64,000 nt of DNA from Camellia lanceoleosa. Its lineage: Eukaryota; Streptophyta; Magnoliopsida; Ericales; Theaceae. The notes under the pieces were generated by a model. That model saw only the letters and a list, made by a program, of their open reading frames with translations. It searched no databases and was not told the DNA's origin. Below are positions 43,737 through 55,439 of the stretch, in pieces; position 1 is the stretch's first letter, and every line of letters starts with the position of its first letter. The position numbers and the translations under genes are program-made. The stretch is taken from the NCBI GenBank assembly GCA_025200525.1, contig CM045761.1, positions 38,324,190-38,388,189 of the forward strand, given 5' to 3'.

Positions 43737-45906
43737 ATACTTGACCCTTTATGTAATTCACACTAAAATGAAATCTTTGAGTCCATAAGAAAAAAATAGA
43801 AGACCAATGTAGACGTCCCCGAACGTCCCGAGAGAAAAATCCCCCGTTTTGTTCATATTGGGCTCACTACAGTTCAGGACTCAATGTCACGGTCCTGTAT
43901 CTAATCTCGCAGAGTGCAATGCAAGACTGATAAATCATCAAAGAGTCCAAATCCGGCAAATCATTTTTGAAAATAGATTTTTTTGAAAGAAGTGCCAAAC
44001 ATGGACTGCTTTGCCAGATACAGAGTCGCCACCTAAATATTTATTTTTGGGGAAATTTAGGAAACCCTGACTGGTTGCCTAAGGCCACGTGTCCGTCATC
44101 ACCAAAGTTGCCTCGGCTCGGGAACTTGGGTACGATTGGGGAAGGTCACTTCGTGAGCACCCCCGCTCTCCCGATCAAAGATCGGCCTCTACTAACCATG
44201 ATATCTAGTTTTGAAAACATTATGCATTCTTATTCTGGTTATTAGCCTAGATTTACTATGTGATAAGCACAACATACAAGTATAGACTGGATCGCCTGAA
44301 TTGGAACGAAACATCTCATGTTTGTTTTGAAAATGGTTTGCTACTCGCAAGTAGGCTAAAATGCAGGTTTTGCCACCCTCGGGTGGGCTTAGAAAATATG
44401 GTGATTTGCCACTCTCAAGTGGGCTTAAAACTCACAGTCAATGCATTATTCTAATTCAGATAATTCAACCTTCATCCATAGGTATTCAAGCAGTTATATC
44501 ACATAAGCACATAGTCATATGGTAAGCATGCTATCATGGTAACACTCACACGCATGCAAGATGCTAAAGCATAAAAGCTTACCGAGTACTCCAAGCTAAA
44601 ACATAAGCTATGTTAGAAATCCATACATGATCCTAACTATACAGAAATGCCTAATGCAACACATGCAAAAATACAACTACAATAGGCTCGGCTATTCTAA
44701 GATGGCATATGAGATGCTACAGCTAACACGTATTCAACTTGGAATTGAAATACAAATGCAGTTAGTATGATGCGCCGAGCCCGGTGCATGCAAGACAGAT
44801 GAATGATGCAAACATGCTATCATAAGTATGCTAATTAAAAGATGCCCTAATCTAACCATCATAAACTGGTAAATAAAAGGGAGAAAGACGTGGGGTTGGA
44901 AGACATACATCACACGCACGCACACTTATTACAGTTGTGCCCTCGCTCGAAGGGTCCGAATAAATAATACAGTCCCGAATAAATAATACAGTCCGAATAA
45001 ATACAAAATCCCTAATTAATTAACAAATTAACTAAGAAATGATATAAATAACACGCAAATCCATGGACCGCCTCGGCTCTGTTTCGAATGATGAATGATG
45101 CATGTTTGAGTTGCCTTGCGCGAAAATCCATTGCAATGCCCCGATTAGCCTCTGTTTACAATTAAGCCCGGAATATTGCGCGAAGCTCCAAAAGACTGCT
45201 GGTTTCTGATTTGCTGCAACAGAGAGCAAGAAAGGGGCATGGCAAAATATTTTCACATATGTATGCATACCTCGATCCTCGTGCCACCAATCACGCATCT
45301 CAATGCATGATGGTCGAGGAGTCGAATTGCACGACTTGATATGAAATGAATGCACATGAAAACACAACAAGACCAAGACTCCATCATGGTTAATCCGGAG
45401 TGTCGGTGACCAGGAATTGAGACACGTTCCGTTACTCAGAGTACGAAACGTCCCTCGTTTCCCGTGCTTGGGCTAATTCCTATCACAAACACAATGCAAA
45501 TGAGATGGCATGCACAATGCGACTAACATACAACCTAGCATACTCAATGCTACGAAATGGCATACACAATGCTCGATGCAGCATGGCATACACAATGCTT
45601 TAACATACAACCTAGCATGCTCAATGCTACGAAATGGCATACACAATGCTCGATGCAGCATGGCATACACAATGCTCTAACATACAACCTAGCATGCGCA
45701 ATGCCATGGAATGGCATACGCAATGCATAATGGACTTACACCGACACGAGTGGACCTCAGCCACACTCACATCAGTAGCCATGAGATGAAAATAAGATAA
45801 CCGAAATGTGTGCACACATGTACGTAAACCGAGGACCGATCCTAAGACACAACATGCAACTCTAACAAGGCATGGCAAAGGATGAGAGATGGCATATGAA
45901 CAGACA
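43737..45906. mobile_element. LTR-like non-coding remnant (D), interrupted
   Basis: After about 70 bp of host flank, TGTAGACGTCCCCGAACG at 43808 looks like an LTR start. At 44022-44036 AGAGTCGCCACCTAAAT, then GGAAACCCTGAC, resembles a dispersed motif found in many plant LTR elements. The reverse complement TGGCGACTCTG resembles the primer site of Ogre-like elements, so orientation is uncertain. No coding domain is found; ORFs at 43967 and 44260 look like chance. I did not find the matching end or a convincing target duplication. Confidence 0.4.
45527..45735. repeat. 77-bp tandem repeat (about 2.6 copies)
   Basis: CATACAACCTAGCATGCTC starts at 45527, 45604 and 45681, exactly 77 bp apart. Within each unit ATGGCATACACAATGC recurs as a smaller repeat, and degenerate ATGGCATGCACAATGC sequence precedes the array. 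Confidence 0.9.
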
Positions 45907-48101
45907 GGCCAGTAACCGGCCAGTAATCGGCCAGTAATCCTTAGATTACCTACGGCCTCTGAATAGACAGGCATATAATAAGGGGCTAGCGGAAGCAATA
46001 TACGAAAATATAAATGTCCAATGAGCTGTGTTGACTTACATGAAACAGAATAATTTTAAAACTTTAATTATAACCAGTAGTCCACCATATATTATACCAC
46101 ACACATTACCAAATTCTTAAGTACAGCCAACATAGTTAAATTACAGTCTCATGCATAACCAGGACTAAACAAAAACTTGATCCCAAGACACTTCGGGAAC
46201 CTCCTCGTGAGGCACAAAGGTTGGCTGACAACAGAACACAGCCCCCCCCCCCCCCCCCACAAAACCTTCGGGCTTGCACTCCGGAATACTCACCTATAAT
46301 ATATAAATACAAACAGTGAGCTAAAACCCAGTGAATAACATTAAGGTAAAGGGGTTAGTGAACGAATTCCGAACATGTTATACGTATAAAACAGATCATA
46401 GCATAATCATAGTCATCTCATATCGGAACATAATAATGGCATACTCCATAGAACATATCACATATCACATAACGTCTTCCGACTAGAGTAACCGGTCCCG
46501 GACACCGATTAAACAAACACCACAATGAAGTGGCTAACGAGATCTCGTAAATGTCATGGACCTGCATTTTCATGCCGTCCCCCATGACTTGGGACTATCT
46601 ATGGATGCCATAATAGATTTCAAACATGGATCTTCGTTCACAGAAACATCTATCATTTCAGAAATCATAGCTTGATATATCACATTTGGAACATAATTTC
46701 ATATCAACGTATCTTTACGATAACGTTACTCACAGTGGTTCCGTAAATGGTCAATCACTTCTCGGACGTTGACTTACAATCACAAAATACATAACACAAC
46801 GTATCTCATCATTACCCATTCATGTGGCCATTAAGACTTAGCTTGCATTACATTAGTTCATGTTTACTCTTGTCACATGGCTTAGAACACACACACCCTT
46901 GCGTTCTCTTAATGTGGTCCATTCTCATTACAAGGTTCAAGTCACACACACACACACACTTGCCATTCTATATCTTGTTACATTCTTTTCTTAGTGTGCG
47001 TTTCTAGCCCATAACCTCATTACTATAGCTTAATTAAGGCTTAGGAATGCCTAAGATGCAATGAGGATGTCAAAACATGCCTTGGAACACTTAGGAAAAT
47101 TTTCAGAATTTTAAGCCCTCGCTCGAGCGAAGCTTTCCTCGCTCGAGCGAGCATGCAAAAATGTGACTGGTCGCTCAAGCGCACATTCCTTCGCTCGAGC
47201 GATCTGTAAATGATGCAAACTTCTGGGAGCATGAAATTTACGCTCAAGCGAACTCTTGGTCGCTCGAGCGGAGAGCACGACCTCAGAGTGGTCGCTCGAG
47301 CGATCTCTCCTTCGCTCGAGCGAAGATGCAAAATCTGGGATTTCCAGATTGCACCTCCAACTTCAAATTCGACATTCAACCTTTCAAAACTCATCTCTTG
47401 GGCCCTAAAACTTGAGATAACCTAGAAAACTTGTAGAATATGAGAGTTTAAAGATCAATTTATAAAAATCATGGCCTAAGGTTTGTCAAAACTCACATTT
47501 TCAACTTGAATTTCAAAGGTAAGACTTGCATGTGAATTCTTTAAAGCTTTTGTCTTCAATACTCAAGAAACTTGAAATTTGAGCTCCTAAGCTCCATGCA
47601 TGCAAGAGATCATTTTCAAAACATGAATTTAAACCTTAAAACATAATGAATTACCCATGCATGAGTCAAATAACTCTTGATAACAACATAGATGCTTAAA
47701 ACCAACCTCAACATGCCAAAACTCCACTTATTCATGTATGCATGTGGATTTCTCTTCCACATTCTCTTCCAAGACTTCAAAAACATGAATTAGTCTTACA
47801 AAACTTGATGAAATATGCATGCATGTACCCTTCAACCTCCAAAATCAACACAAATGGTAAAACTCCTAACTATCATGGTGATTTAGCACCTACATGAGCA
47901 TGCATGTATGAATTGCAACCCAATTCTTAAACCCAAGCTCAATGCACATATTTAATCACAAAATCTTCATGTTAGAGACTTAGATTTACAAATTAGGGGT
48001 TGAACTCTCACCTAGAGTCTTCAATTCAAGGTAGGGAAGCTCAATGTTTGTAAAACTCCTTCAATCTTCCAATTCTCTATGCAAAGCCAAGATGAAATCA
48101 A

Positions 48102-48152
<51 letters not shown>

Positions 48153-48556
48153 TGTAGCAAAGAAAATGGCTGAGCAAATGGTATGAAAGGCTCTCAAAAG
48201 AGTATTAAAAATGGTATAAGGTAGGCCACTCAATGGCATTTAGGTAAATAGTCAAACTAATGTGTTTTAACATTATTTAGGCTAAATTAATCATACCAAA
48301 TCTCATTCTTATTAAATATGCCATAATGTTCTAACAATTCCAAATAACACAATGGTATAATCAATTCCGGGTTCGGATGCCGATAAGGCTTTAAATTTTC
48401 AGTTTAAAGCGGGATTCTAAGCAGATATTTTTATAAGTGACAAATAGAAAGCCAATTATCATGCAGATTACATATTAATCCCGTAATTAATCTTATTCAC
48501 TTAATTAACATTCTTAATTACTGATTAACGGCTAATTACGGGTCGGGGTTATTACA
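45907..48556. repeat. LTR-like unit A with paired-palindrome array
   Basis: Starts with three GGCCAGTAAYC copies (45907, 45918, 45929) and ends CGGGTCGGGGTTATTACA at 48556, a typical plant LTR end. Landmarks shared in order with unit B: GATTACCTACGGC, AAGCCCAGTGAATAA-like sequence, TTACTCACAGTG, the palindrome array, ACTCACCTAG, a CT microsatellite, and CGGGTTCGGATGCCGATAAGGC. A 17-bp C-run lies near 46243 and (CT)n at 48099-48149. Probably a solo LTR of a large gypsy family; no coding domain. Ends are inferred. Confidence 0.55.
47120..47322. repeat. Paired palindrome array in unit A (4 pairs of CGCTCGAGCG)
   Basis: Decamers start at 47120+47140, 47172+47192, 47241+47261 and 47293+47313. Six are perfect palindromes and two read CGCTCAAGCG. 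The distance within every pair is 20 bp. Pair starts are 52, 69 and 52 bp apart, so a two-pair block of 121 bp has been duplicated. The 10-bp gaps are pyrimidine-rich (for example AAGCTTTCCT, ATCTCTCCTT). Confidence 0.95.
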
Positions 48557-50148
48557 CAAAACATGCACATTTCTAGTTTAAAGCATGGCCAAAAAGTGCT
48601 AACATAATGGGCTAAAACAATATGCAACAATGGCTAGTAAACATGGTTTATATGGCATGTATATGAAGTACAAGAGAACTCATCAAACCAGCCAAAATCA
48701 GTGAATAAAATATGTCAAAATATACCCAAATAACCTCTGAAATGCAGCCAACACATGCAAAAATGACGAGTTCCTTTAAAGGGCCATATAAGGGGTTGTT
48801 AAGCACATATAAGATAGACACTTAGCAAGACCAAACCAACTCTAGAAATGGATTATGACAGCCCTAAAACTCACCAAATAGGCCATGAAATCAGTTTAGG
48901 AAATATGCAAAGGAAGGCCTCTTTGAGAGGCCTTGAATGGGATTGCTCTACACATGCATCATAGACATAAGATATGGCAAAATGGGCTCTTAACAGAGCC
49001 TAGGCAGACCTTAAAACCCTCAGAATAAGGCCTGAAACATGACCTCAATGCATGCAAAATAGAGTCCCTTTGGAAGGCCAAACATGCTAGTAAAGAGAAT
49101 GAGGGGTGAGAGGGTCACCCCTCTATGATTTCAAAGCTCAAAACCTCATCAATGCCACTGAAAATCCACTGGATTTCAGTGGCTAAGAGGCCAAAATAAG
49201 GCCAATGCAAATGCTCAAATGTATGGCTCAAAGCATGTAGAAATGAAGCATGCAAGGAAGGACATGACTCCAAACAGAAAAGTGACCTCAAACAAACTTA
49301 AAGAGAATGTCAAAAAAAGACTTTTTCCAGTTTATAGAAAGTCTCAAAAATGTTCGCAAGTAAGGCTAAAATATGATGCAAAAATAGCCCTAAAAGAGAG
49401 ATTGAACAAATAAGAAAATAGATGACTTCAAACAGCAAAGTGTCCTTAATCAAAGTTAAAGAGGGAGTCAAAATAAGACACTTTACAGTTTGGGTCGAAA
49501 CCCAGAAATGCAAGCAAGAAGGGCTAAGGTATAGAGCAAGATAAAGCTTCAAAGAGGGGGAAGATGACTTACCCTTGTAGCACAGCAATGCAGCAGCTTT
49601 TGGTCCAAGAAAATGAGCTCCTAACCTCTAAAAATCAGCCTCAAGGTGTTTGAATGGGTGGTGGAGGTAGTAGGCTTGGAGGTGTAGTGTAAAATGGCTA
49701 AGAACAAGGGTGTTTTGATGGTTGAAGTATAGAGAGAGAGGGAGGGAGTTGTATGCATGCACTAGCCAAAATCTTCTAACCCTTGCAAATGGAGGTGGAG
49801 TGTTGGTTATATAGAGGAAAAGAAGTGAGGCTTCTTGGAGAAGCCAAGAGAAAGGTTCAAGGCTTCTAAGAGAAGCTTGACCAAAGGGGTCAAGCTTCTT
49901 GAGGAAGCTAAACCAAAAGGGTCAAGCTTCCCCAAGAAGCTTGACCAAAAGGGCCAAACTCTCCTTGAAACCAAGCAAAGGGGTGAAAACCACCTTAAAT
50001 GGACCAAAAACCAGGGCATACCCTCGGACAGAGGGACAGGTGCAAGACAGCTAGCACAGCTGGAATGTACCCAAAGAGACAAACCTAGCCGACTAGGTTC
50101 AAAAGGTCAAGGTGGTCAGCCGACCACCTCCCCTGGTGAGGAAATAAC
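48557..50148. other. Non-coding repeat DNA between units A and B
   Basis: No conserved coding domain is seen. It is rich in AAGGCC and CAAAATGGGC words and may be part of the interrupted remnant D. The ORFs at 49219 and 49835 overlap simple repeats and are not supported. The hairpin minisatellite at 49872 is listed separately. Confidence 0.45.
49872..49967. repeat. 32-bp self-complementary minisatellite (3 copies)
   Basis: Units start at 49872, 49904 and 49936. The first contains GAAGCTTGACC and GGTCAAGCTTC around AAAGG, an 11-bp perfect stem. Copies 2 and 3 keep most of it. Preceding GAGGCTTCTTGGAGAAGCC has the same character. Confidence 0.85.
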
Positions 50149-50666
50149 GGGCCAGTAATCATGAGATTACCTACGGCTTGAAACCAAACCAAACGTATTT
50201 TAACAGAGTTAATTGGGGCCAAACGGAAGCAATTTAAAACTTTGTCTATAGAGCTGTGCTTACATGGCACATCATAACAACCATACATATGTATATTAAT
50301 AATTCACAACAAATTATGTACAACACAAGGTTCTGTACATACAGGATCGTATAAGTCTAAGTCAATCCAAGAAAACTATATACAACATACTCCAGAACTT
50401 CGCCCACATGACAAAATAAAACAGAATGACAAAAAGGCAAAGACGGGTCTCATGCGTGAGACGCAAGGGCTGACTCTTCAAAACCTTTGTTGTTCCTCAC
50501 AGACTTCACTGGAGCTGGGTTTGGACTTCTCTTGGCTCACCTACAAACACATGAATGAGCGTGAGCGAAAGCCCAGTGAATAATATCAAATAAAGGAGTT
50601 ATACAAACGACATATAGAACAACATGTTTTAAACGGCCTTAGGCCCAATTCATATTCTCATTTACG

Positions 50667-50972
50667 TCAAACTGGCCTTTGGCCCATTCATTTATTCGTG
50701 TCAAAACGGCCTTTGGCCTATTCATTCATGTCAAAACGGCCTCTGGCCTATTCATTCATGTCAAAACGGTCTCTAGCCCATTCAATCATGTCAAAACGGC
50801 CTCTGGCCCATTCATTCATGTCAAAATGGCCTCTGGCCCACTCATTTATGTCAAAACGGCCTCTGGCCCATCCATTCATTCATGTCAAAACGGCCTCTGG
50901 CCCATCCATTCATTCATGTCAAAATGGCCTCTGGCCCATTCATTCATGTCAAAACGACCTCTGGCCCATTCA
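50667..50972. repeat. 30-bp minisatellite (about 10 copies) in unit B
   Basis: The unit TGTCAAAACGGCCTCTGGCC plus CATTCATTCA recurs about ten times, with two copies lengthened by an extra CATT. Because 30 is divisible by three, several frames are open through it, which explains the long repetitive ORFs there. It is absent from units A and C. Confidence 0.93.
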
Positions 50973-51317
50973 TTTGGCATAGCAACATTGTCCACCAATC
51001 GAATCAACGAACTTATAGAACTTACTTAGAAGTAAGTAATTTGGACAACAACATATTTCAGATATCTTTGTTAAGATATTACTCACAGTGATCGGTTAGT
51101 TGGTTTGCCCTGGAGCTCGACCCTGCACATTCCATGAACACAAAAGGGTCACAAACAATTCAATCCGTTCTAAATTTACATTTTCCTCTTTAGGCTTCAT
51201 TCTTATCTCTTTAACTCAATTATAATGCTCAATGCATGCCTAAGAGTACTTAGAAGTGAAAGAGGATGGAAAACGAAACTCAAAATGCCTTTTCAAAATT
51301 TCAGAAAACAGGGTCCC

Positions 51318-51542
51318 CGCTCGAGCGTGGCCTTCCCCGCTTGAGCGGACCCATGAGGTCTGCAAAAGTACTGGATGCATCAAAATTACGCTCGAGCGTG
51401 AAGTCTAACGCTTGAGCTAAAGGTTTGTCTACATAGCTTCCCGCTCGAGCGTGAACTTCCCTGCTTGAGCGGACATCCAAGTCTGCAAAAAATACTAGGA
51501 GCACAAATTTCAGGCTCGAGCGTCGGTTTCCTTGCTCGAGCG
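51318..51542. repeat. Paired palindrome array in unit B (4 pairs)
   Basis: Decamers start at 51318+51338, 51389+51409, 51442+51462 and 51513+51533, always 20 bp apart. Variants include CGCTTGAGCG, TGCTTGAGCG and TGCTCGAGCG. Pair starts are 71, 53 and 71 bp apart, the same two-block plan as in A (124-bp period). Confidence 0.95.
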
Positions 51543-52572
51543 GACATCAAAATTCTGAAAAATCCAAAACATGTTCTTGAGCTTCAATTTGATGTTCAAA
51601 GGTTCCAAATGCATGATTTTGGCTCAAACTTCACATATACATATTCTAACATGGTATACACACCAAATTACAACACAATGAAACTCAATTTCATAATTTA
51701 ATCACATGCATGTCCCAATTTACACCAAATCATTACCACCATAATAATTTCATGCATTCAACACTTACATCCTTGTGAATTGTACATGCATGTGGCAAAT
51801 TACTCTCATTATCAACTTAGATGATGAAGAGAAGGTCAAAATAAGAGCTTTAATCAAAATCTCCCATGGATTATACATTTTGTGCTCAAACATGCAATCT
51901 CAAAACAATTCTTCACATGCATGTGCATATAGACTACCAAATCAACAAAACCAACTCAAATCATGTTAACTCTTACTCTTGATCACCCAACTAGCTTGAA
52001 TACACAAAATCACAAGTTCAAACCTATGAACCAAGGGGTGATTACTCACCTAGGAGCTTAATCTTTACAATTTATGGTAAATTCTTGAGTGTGCCTTCAA
52101 GATCACCAAGCTTTGAGGCTAAAACTCCAATTCCCTTCACTCTCTCTCTCTCTAGCTGACCCTCTCCTTTTCCTTAGAGTTTATAATCAGCCAAGTCAAG
52201 CTAAAGAAGAGAAATTGCGTGTGTAGTGCTCATATAAAAGCCCCTCTTGTTATATTATTTTAATATATAATAATAGAGCACTAATTCACTAATTAAATCA
52301 ATTTAATCTGATTCGAATCAATTTCCAATTAAATTTCACCGTAGGCTCTAAAAATCACGCTAATCACAATGGCGCAATCAATTTCGGGTTCTGTGGCCGA
52401 TAAGGCCTTCAATTTAATTTCCAAAGCAGAAAATCAAACAGATATTCCTACGGTGAACAAATAGAAATTCAAAACCACATATTTTCACATAATGGCACAC
52501 AATATCATATTAAACACATAGTCATACTCATATTAAGGACCAATTAACATATTACGGAACAGGGATATCACA

Positions 52573-53108
52573 CTTAGTGTATAATTTTAATAATTATATA
52601 TAAAAAATTTAAATTATTTATTTATTTATTTATTTATTTTCTGATTACCACATGAAAATTTCAATTTAAAGAGATTTCAACATTCCAAATAAGTCAGACC
52701 GACACTTATCATATTGAATCTAGAATTGAATAAAATGATGATGGATATAATGGAGACTAGTCGATGAGGGAATCATCCATAACACATGTTATTAGGGGCA
52801 TTTATGAGTCGATTTGGTTGGATTTATCACTAAATTTAGAACCAACTTAATTAGGATTGGTTTTAAGTTTTTGAATTTAGAATCAAGTCAATCATGTATT
52901 ATAATCAATCCAATCCAATCAAATCCAACCCAATATAACTCGAGTTGATTCAAGTTGGAATCAGGATGTCATTATATTAAAAATAAGTGAATCAATTAAT
53001 AATAAGGGAAATTCTAGGGTTTTTGAGATGTGTACCATATACATATTTGATTGTTGGTTATAGCATTATTTTCATTATGATTGAAGCGTTCTCTGATATA
53101 CCATAATG
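52573..53108 (+). repeat. Fossil of receptor-kinase upstream sequence and spacer
   Basis: 52573-52800 follows the order of 29815-30010: GTATAATTTTAATAATTATATA, TTTCAATTTAAAGAG, AATCATCCATAACACATG. The remainder to 53108 is AT-rich with AATCCAATC repeats and no gene. Confidence 0.6.
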
Positions 53109-53252
53109 TTGTGTTTGGTGGAGAGATTTGGTAAGGGATTTGAAAAGGGATAGGAAAAAAAGTAGGTGAAATGATCTATATTTTACTTAATTTCACACAC
53201 TTTTTTCCTTTATATTTCCAAATCTCTTCCCGAATTTCCCAACCAAACACAA
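53109..53252. mobile_element. Short stem-loop MITE (144 bp)
   Basis: Perfect 10-bp terminal inverted repeats TTGTGTTTGG (53109-53118) and CCAAACACAA (53243-53252) are flanked by ATG on both sides (53106-53108 and 53253-53255). The arms stay complementary inward (GAGATTTGG...AAAGGGA with TCCTTTATATTTCCAAATCTC). A 3-bp duplication suits PIF/Harbinger-type MITEs, though ATG is not the usual TAA/TTA. Confidence 0.75.
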
Positions 53253-53277
53253 ATGATATTTGGTTATTGTAATGCCC

Positions 53278-55256
53278 CAAATTTCTAGCCCAAATGATAA
53301 TACAACAATCATGGCTCTTTCAAGAAAAACCAAATATAAATCTCCAAACTTACATTACATTATACAATAGTTCTTTATACAACAATACATTAATCCAACA
53401 ACAAGTAAATAAACAAATAAATACCCCCAAGGGTTTACAAGTTTCCAAGGCTTGAGTTTGGTTACACAAAACGGTTATTCAAACCCACACACATACAACC
53501 CTTGGCTTACACACAGAGTCACAGCAAAATGAGAGTCTCGTACTCTCAACACACATTTCCTCGCCTTTAGTTAGGCAGTATCACCACATTTTTTCCTACA
53601 CAAAAATCCCGTAGGGTGAGCATAAAGCCCAGTAGAAAATCTTTAACAAAATATATACATTTTATACAAATCTCAAGAGATGAAATCCACATGCCATGCT
53701 ATGCCATTTTGAAAGAAAATCACATCTTTGTCTTTGAAAAACTATCATGCTCAATGATGTCATACAATTTCAATTCTTCAAAATTTAACAATTCATTTCA
53801 AGAGTGGTAAGTACGACTCTGGTAATCCCTAGGTCGGTGTTTACAAGTAGACTATACAAGTATTACCAATTTGTCATTTTTACCGGTGTTAATCGGAAGA
53901 CTTGACACCTATCCGCGCGGGTTTTCGGTGTTACACCCCGGACTCTCAGGCCAACTTATTCAATATCATCTACACCACCTATCAAGACTTACCAACGTAT
54001 TTACCCCAAAACTATTTCATGAAAATTTGTTTCTCAACATTCTTTTCTCAATGCAAGTTTTTAAATCAACTTTCAAAGTTTAATGTAATCAATGAATTAA
54101 TATGCCAATAACACAAGATGAATATAAATACTTTTATTCCAATTCATCATCCAATGAATAACACAATTCTCTCTTCTCAAATATCCTCAACAATTAGTCA
54201 TTTCAAGACTATTTCAACATTTTAAACAATAATTTCCAAAATGAATAATAATCATATTCCCTGAAATTCATCATTTATATAAATATAAATAAGAAAATTT
54301 TCGAACATCGATTTATTTTGACACACAAAATAAATATAACAATATCATTCATAGATTTTCAGTCTCTTAAAAAAAAATCTCCAAATTCTAGGTTTTCTCA
54401 CCAAAACTATACAACTCAAATCTTTTGAAAGAAAACTTTCCAAAATCATCTGTTCTTCAATTAATGAAGATCAAAATCCATAAGATCATTTTAAAAGAAC
54501 AAGAGACAAACCCACTTTCAAAATCGCTCAACTTCTTGAATCAACAATCAATTTTCAAAGCTATCAAAAGATGATTTCGAAAATCATATAGATCTTGCAA
54601 ATATATATATATAACTCTAAGAAAATCCCTACCTCAAGTTTGAAGAAGAAAAGAGTTGAAACACCCAAAATTTATGGTGTTGAAACTCGATCTCCACCGC
54701 ACACAACGAAACCCTCGAGAAGTTATACAACTTTGATGAAGAAACTATAGCCAAAATCCCAATGGATTTGGAGAAATCAAAGAGAGAATATGATTCCTAG
54801 AGAGAGAAGCTCTAGATCTGGATCTTGGAGAGTTTTAGAGAGAGAGAGGATTGCAAAAAGTGATATGAAATGTCATTTTCTCGAGCTGATAAAACGTGGT
54901 CCGCTTGAGCATGGAAAGCCCCGCTCGAGTGTTAGACACAGAATCCCGCTTGAGTGTAAAACGCTGCGCTTGATCGTAAAATACGCTCCTTCAGTACTTT
55001 TGCAGACAGAGACCCCGCTCGAGCGCCCGAATGCCTGCTCGAGAGTAGAGCAAAATTTCAGAAGCCCGCTCAAGCGTAGAAAGCCCCGATCGAGCGGAAG
55101 AGCCAAATTCTAGGCAACTAAAAGTTTGGAAAAACAAGCAACCAACCTTTTCCAAACACATAACTACAACCCAATAACCAACAATGAGGGGAAGACAAGG
55201 GAAACACGACATGAACCACCATTCAAACAATACAAACTTGGGTCCGGAACATCACA
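53278..55256. repeat. LTR-like unit C with paired-palindrome array
   Basis: Begins TGTAATGCCCCAAATTTC and ends GGTCCGGAACATCACA, both normal for plant LTRs. AAGCCCAGTAGAAAATC (about 53625) matches the landmark in A and B. The array sits near the right end, at 54902. No target duplication was found. No coding domain. Confidence 0.5.
54902..55096. repeat. Paired palindrome array in unit C (4 pairs, more mutated)
   Basis: Decamers start at 54902+54922, 54947+54967, 55016+55036 and 55067+55087; within-pair distance is again 20 bp. Most carry C-to-T type changes (CGCTTGAGCA, CGCTCGAGTG, CGCTTGAGTG, CGCTTGATCG). Pair starts are 45, 69 and 51 bp apart. Confidence 0.9.
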
Positions 55257-55439
55257 AGAGACAAGGCAAAACCGAGATCGCTACAGTTATAATTTATTTA
55301 TTTTTAGTTATGACTTTTATAGAATTGAATTGTGATATTTATTGTAATCAAACTCATAAATATCATAATTTGTATATGATATATACCCTTTTAAAATAAA
55401 CAAAATTTTAATATTTAAACATAACATAAATAAAGAGCA

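Larger units (their letters stand above)
50149..52572. repeat. LTR-like unit B with paired-palindrome array and minisatellite
   Basis: Starts near GGGCCAGTAATCATGAGATTACC and ends ACGGAACAGGGATATCACA at 52572, where receptor-kinase flank sequence (CTTAGTGTATAATTTT) begins. It parallels unit A in order of landmarks but is clearly diverged. It carries GAAAGCCCAGTGAATAATATC (about 50570), TTACTCACAGTGATCGG (about 51081) and a CT run (52138-52154). No coding domain. A diverged solo LTR is the best reading. Confidence 0.55.

Noticed and set aside
45527..45735. CRISPR-like direct repeats
   Set aside because: The repeats are contiguous 77-bp tandem units without unique spacers, in a plant genome.
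47041..47425. ORFs across the palindrome array with repeated SLERG/LSERP-like words
   Set aside because: Those words are just the translated CGCTCGAGCG decamer. Spacing within pairs (20 bp) and between pairs is not a multiple of three, so protein conservation cannot explain the phasing.
50679..51029. Long repetitive ORFs in unit B
   Set aside because: They are translations of a 30-bp minisatellite that lacks stops in several frames.
45907..52572. Units A and B as the two LTRs of one element
   Set aside because: They share landmarks in order but differ greatly in sequence, ends and minisatellites, and I find no primer site, polypurine tract or coding domain between them.
43803..55145. ACCAA as a target duplication for remnant D spanning 43808-55140
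   Set aside because: A 5-bp match plus CA is expected by chance over 11 kb, and the span includes unrelated host flank fossils.
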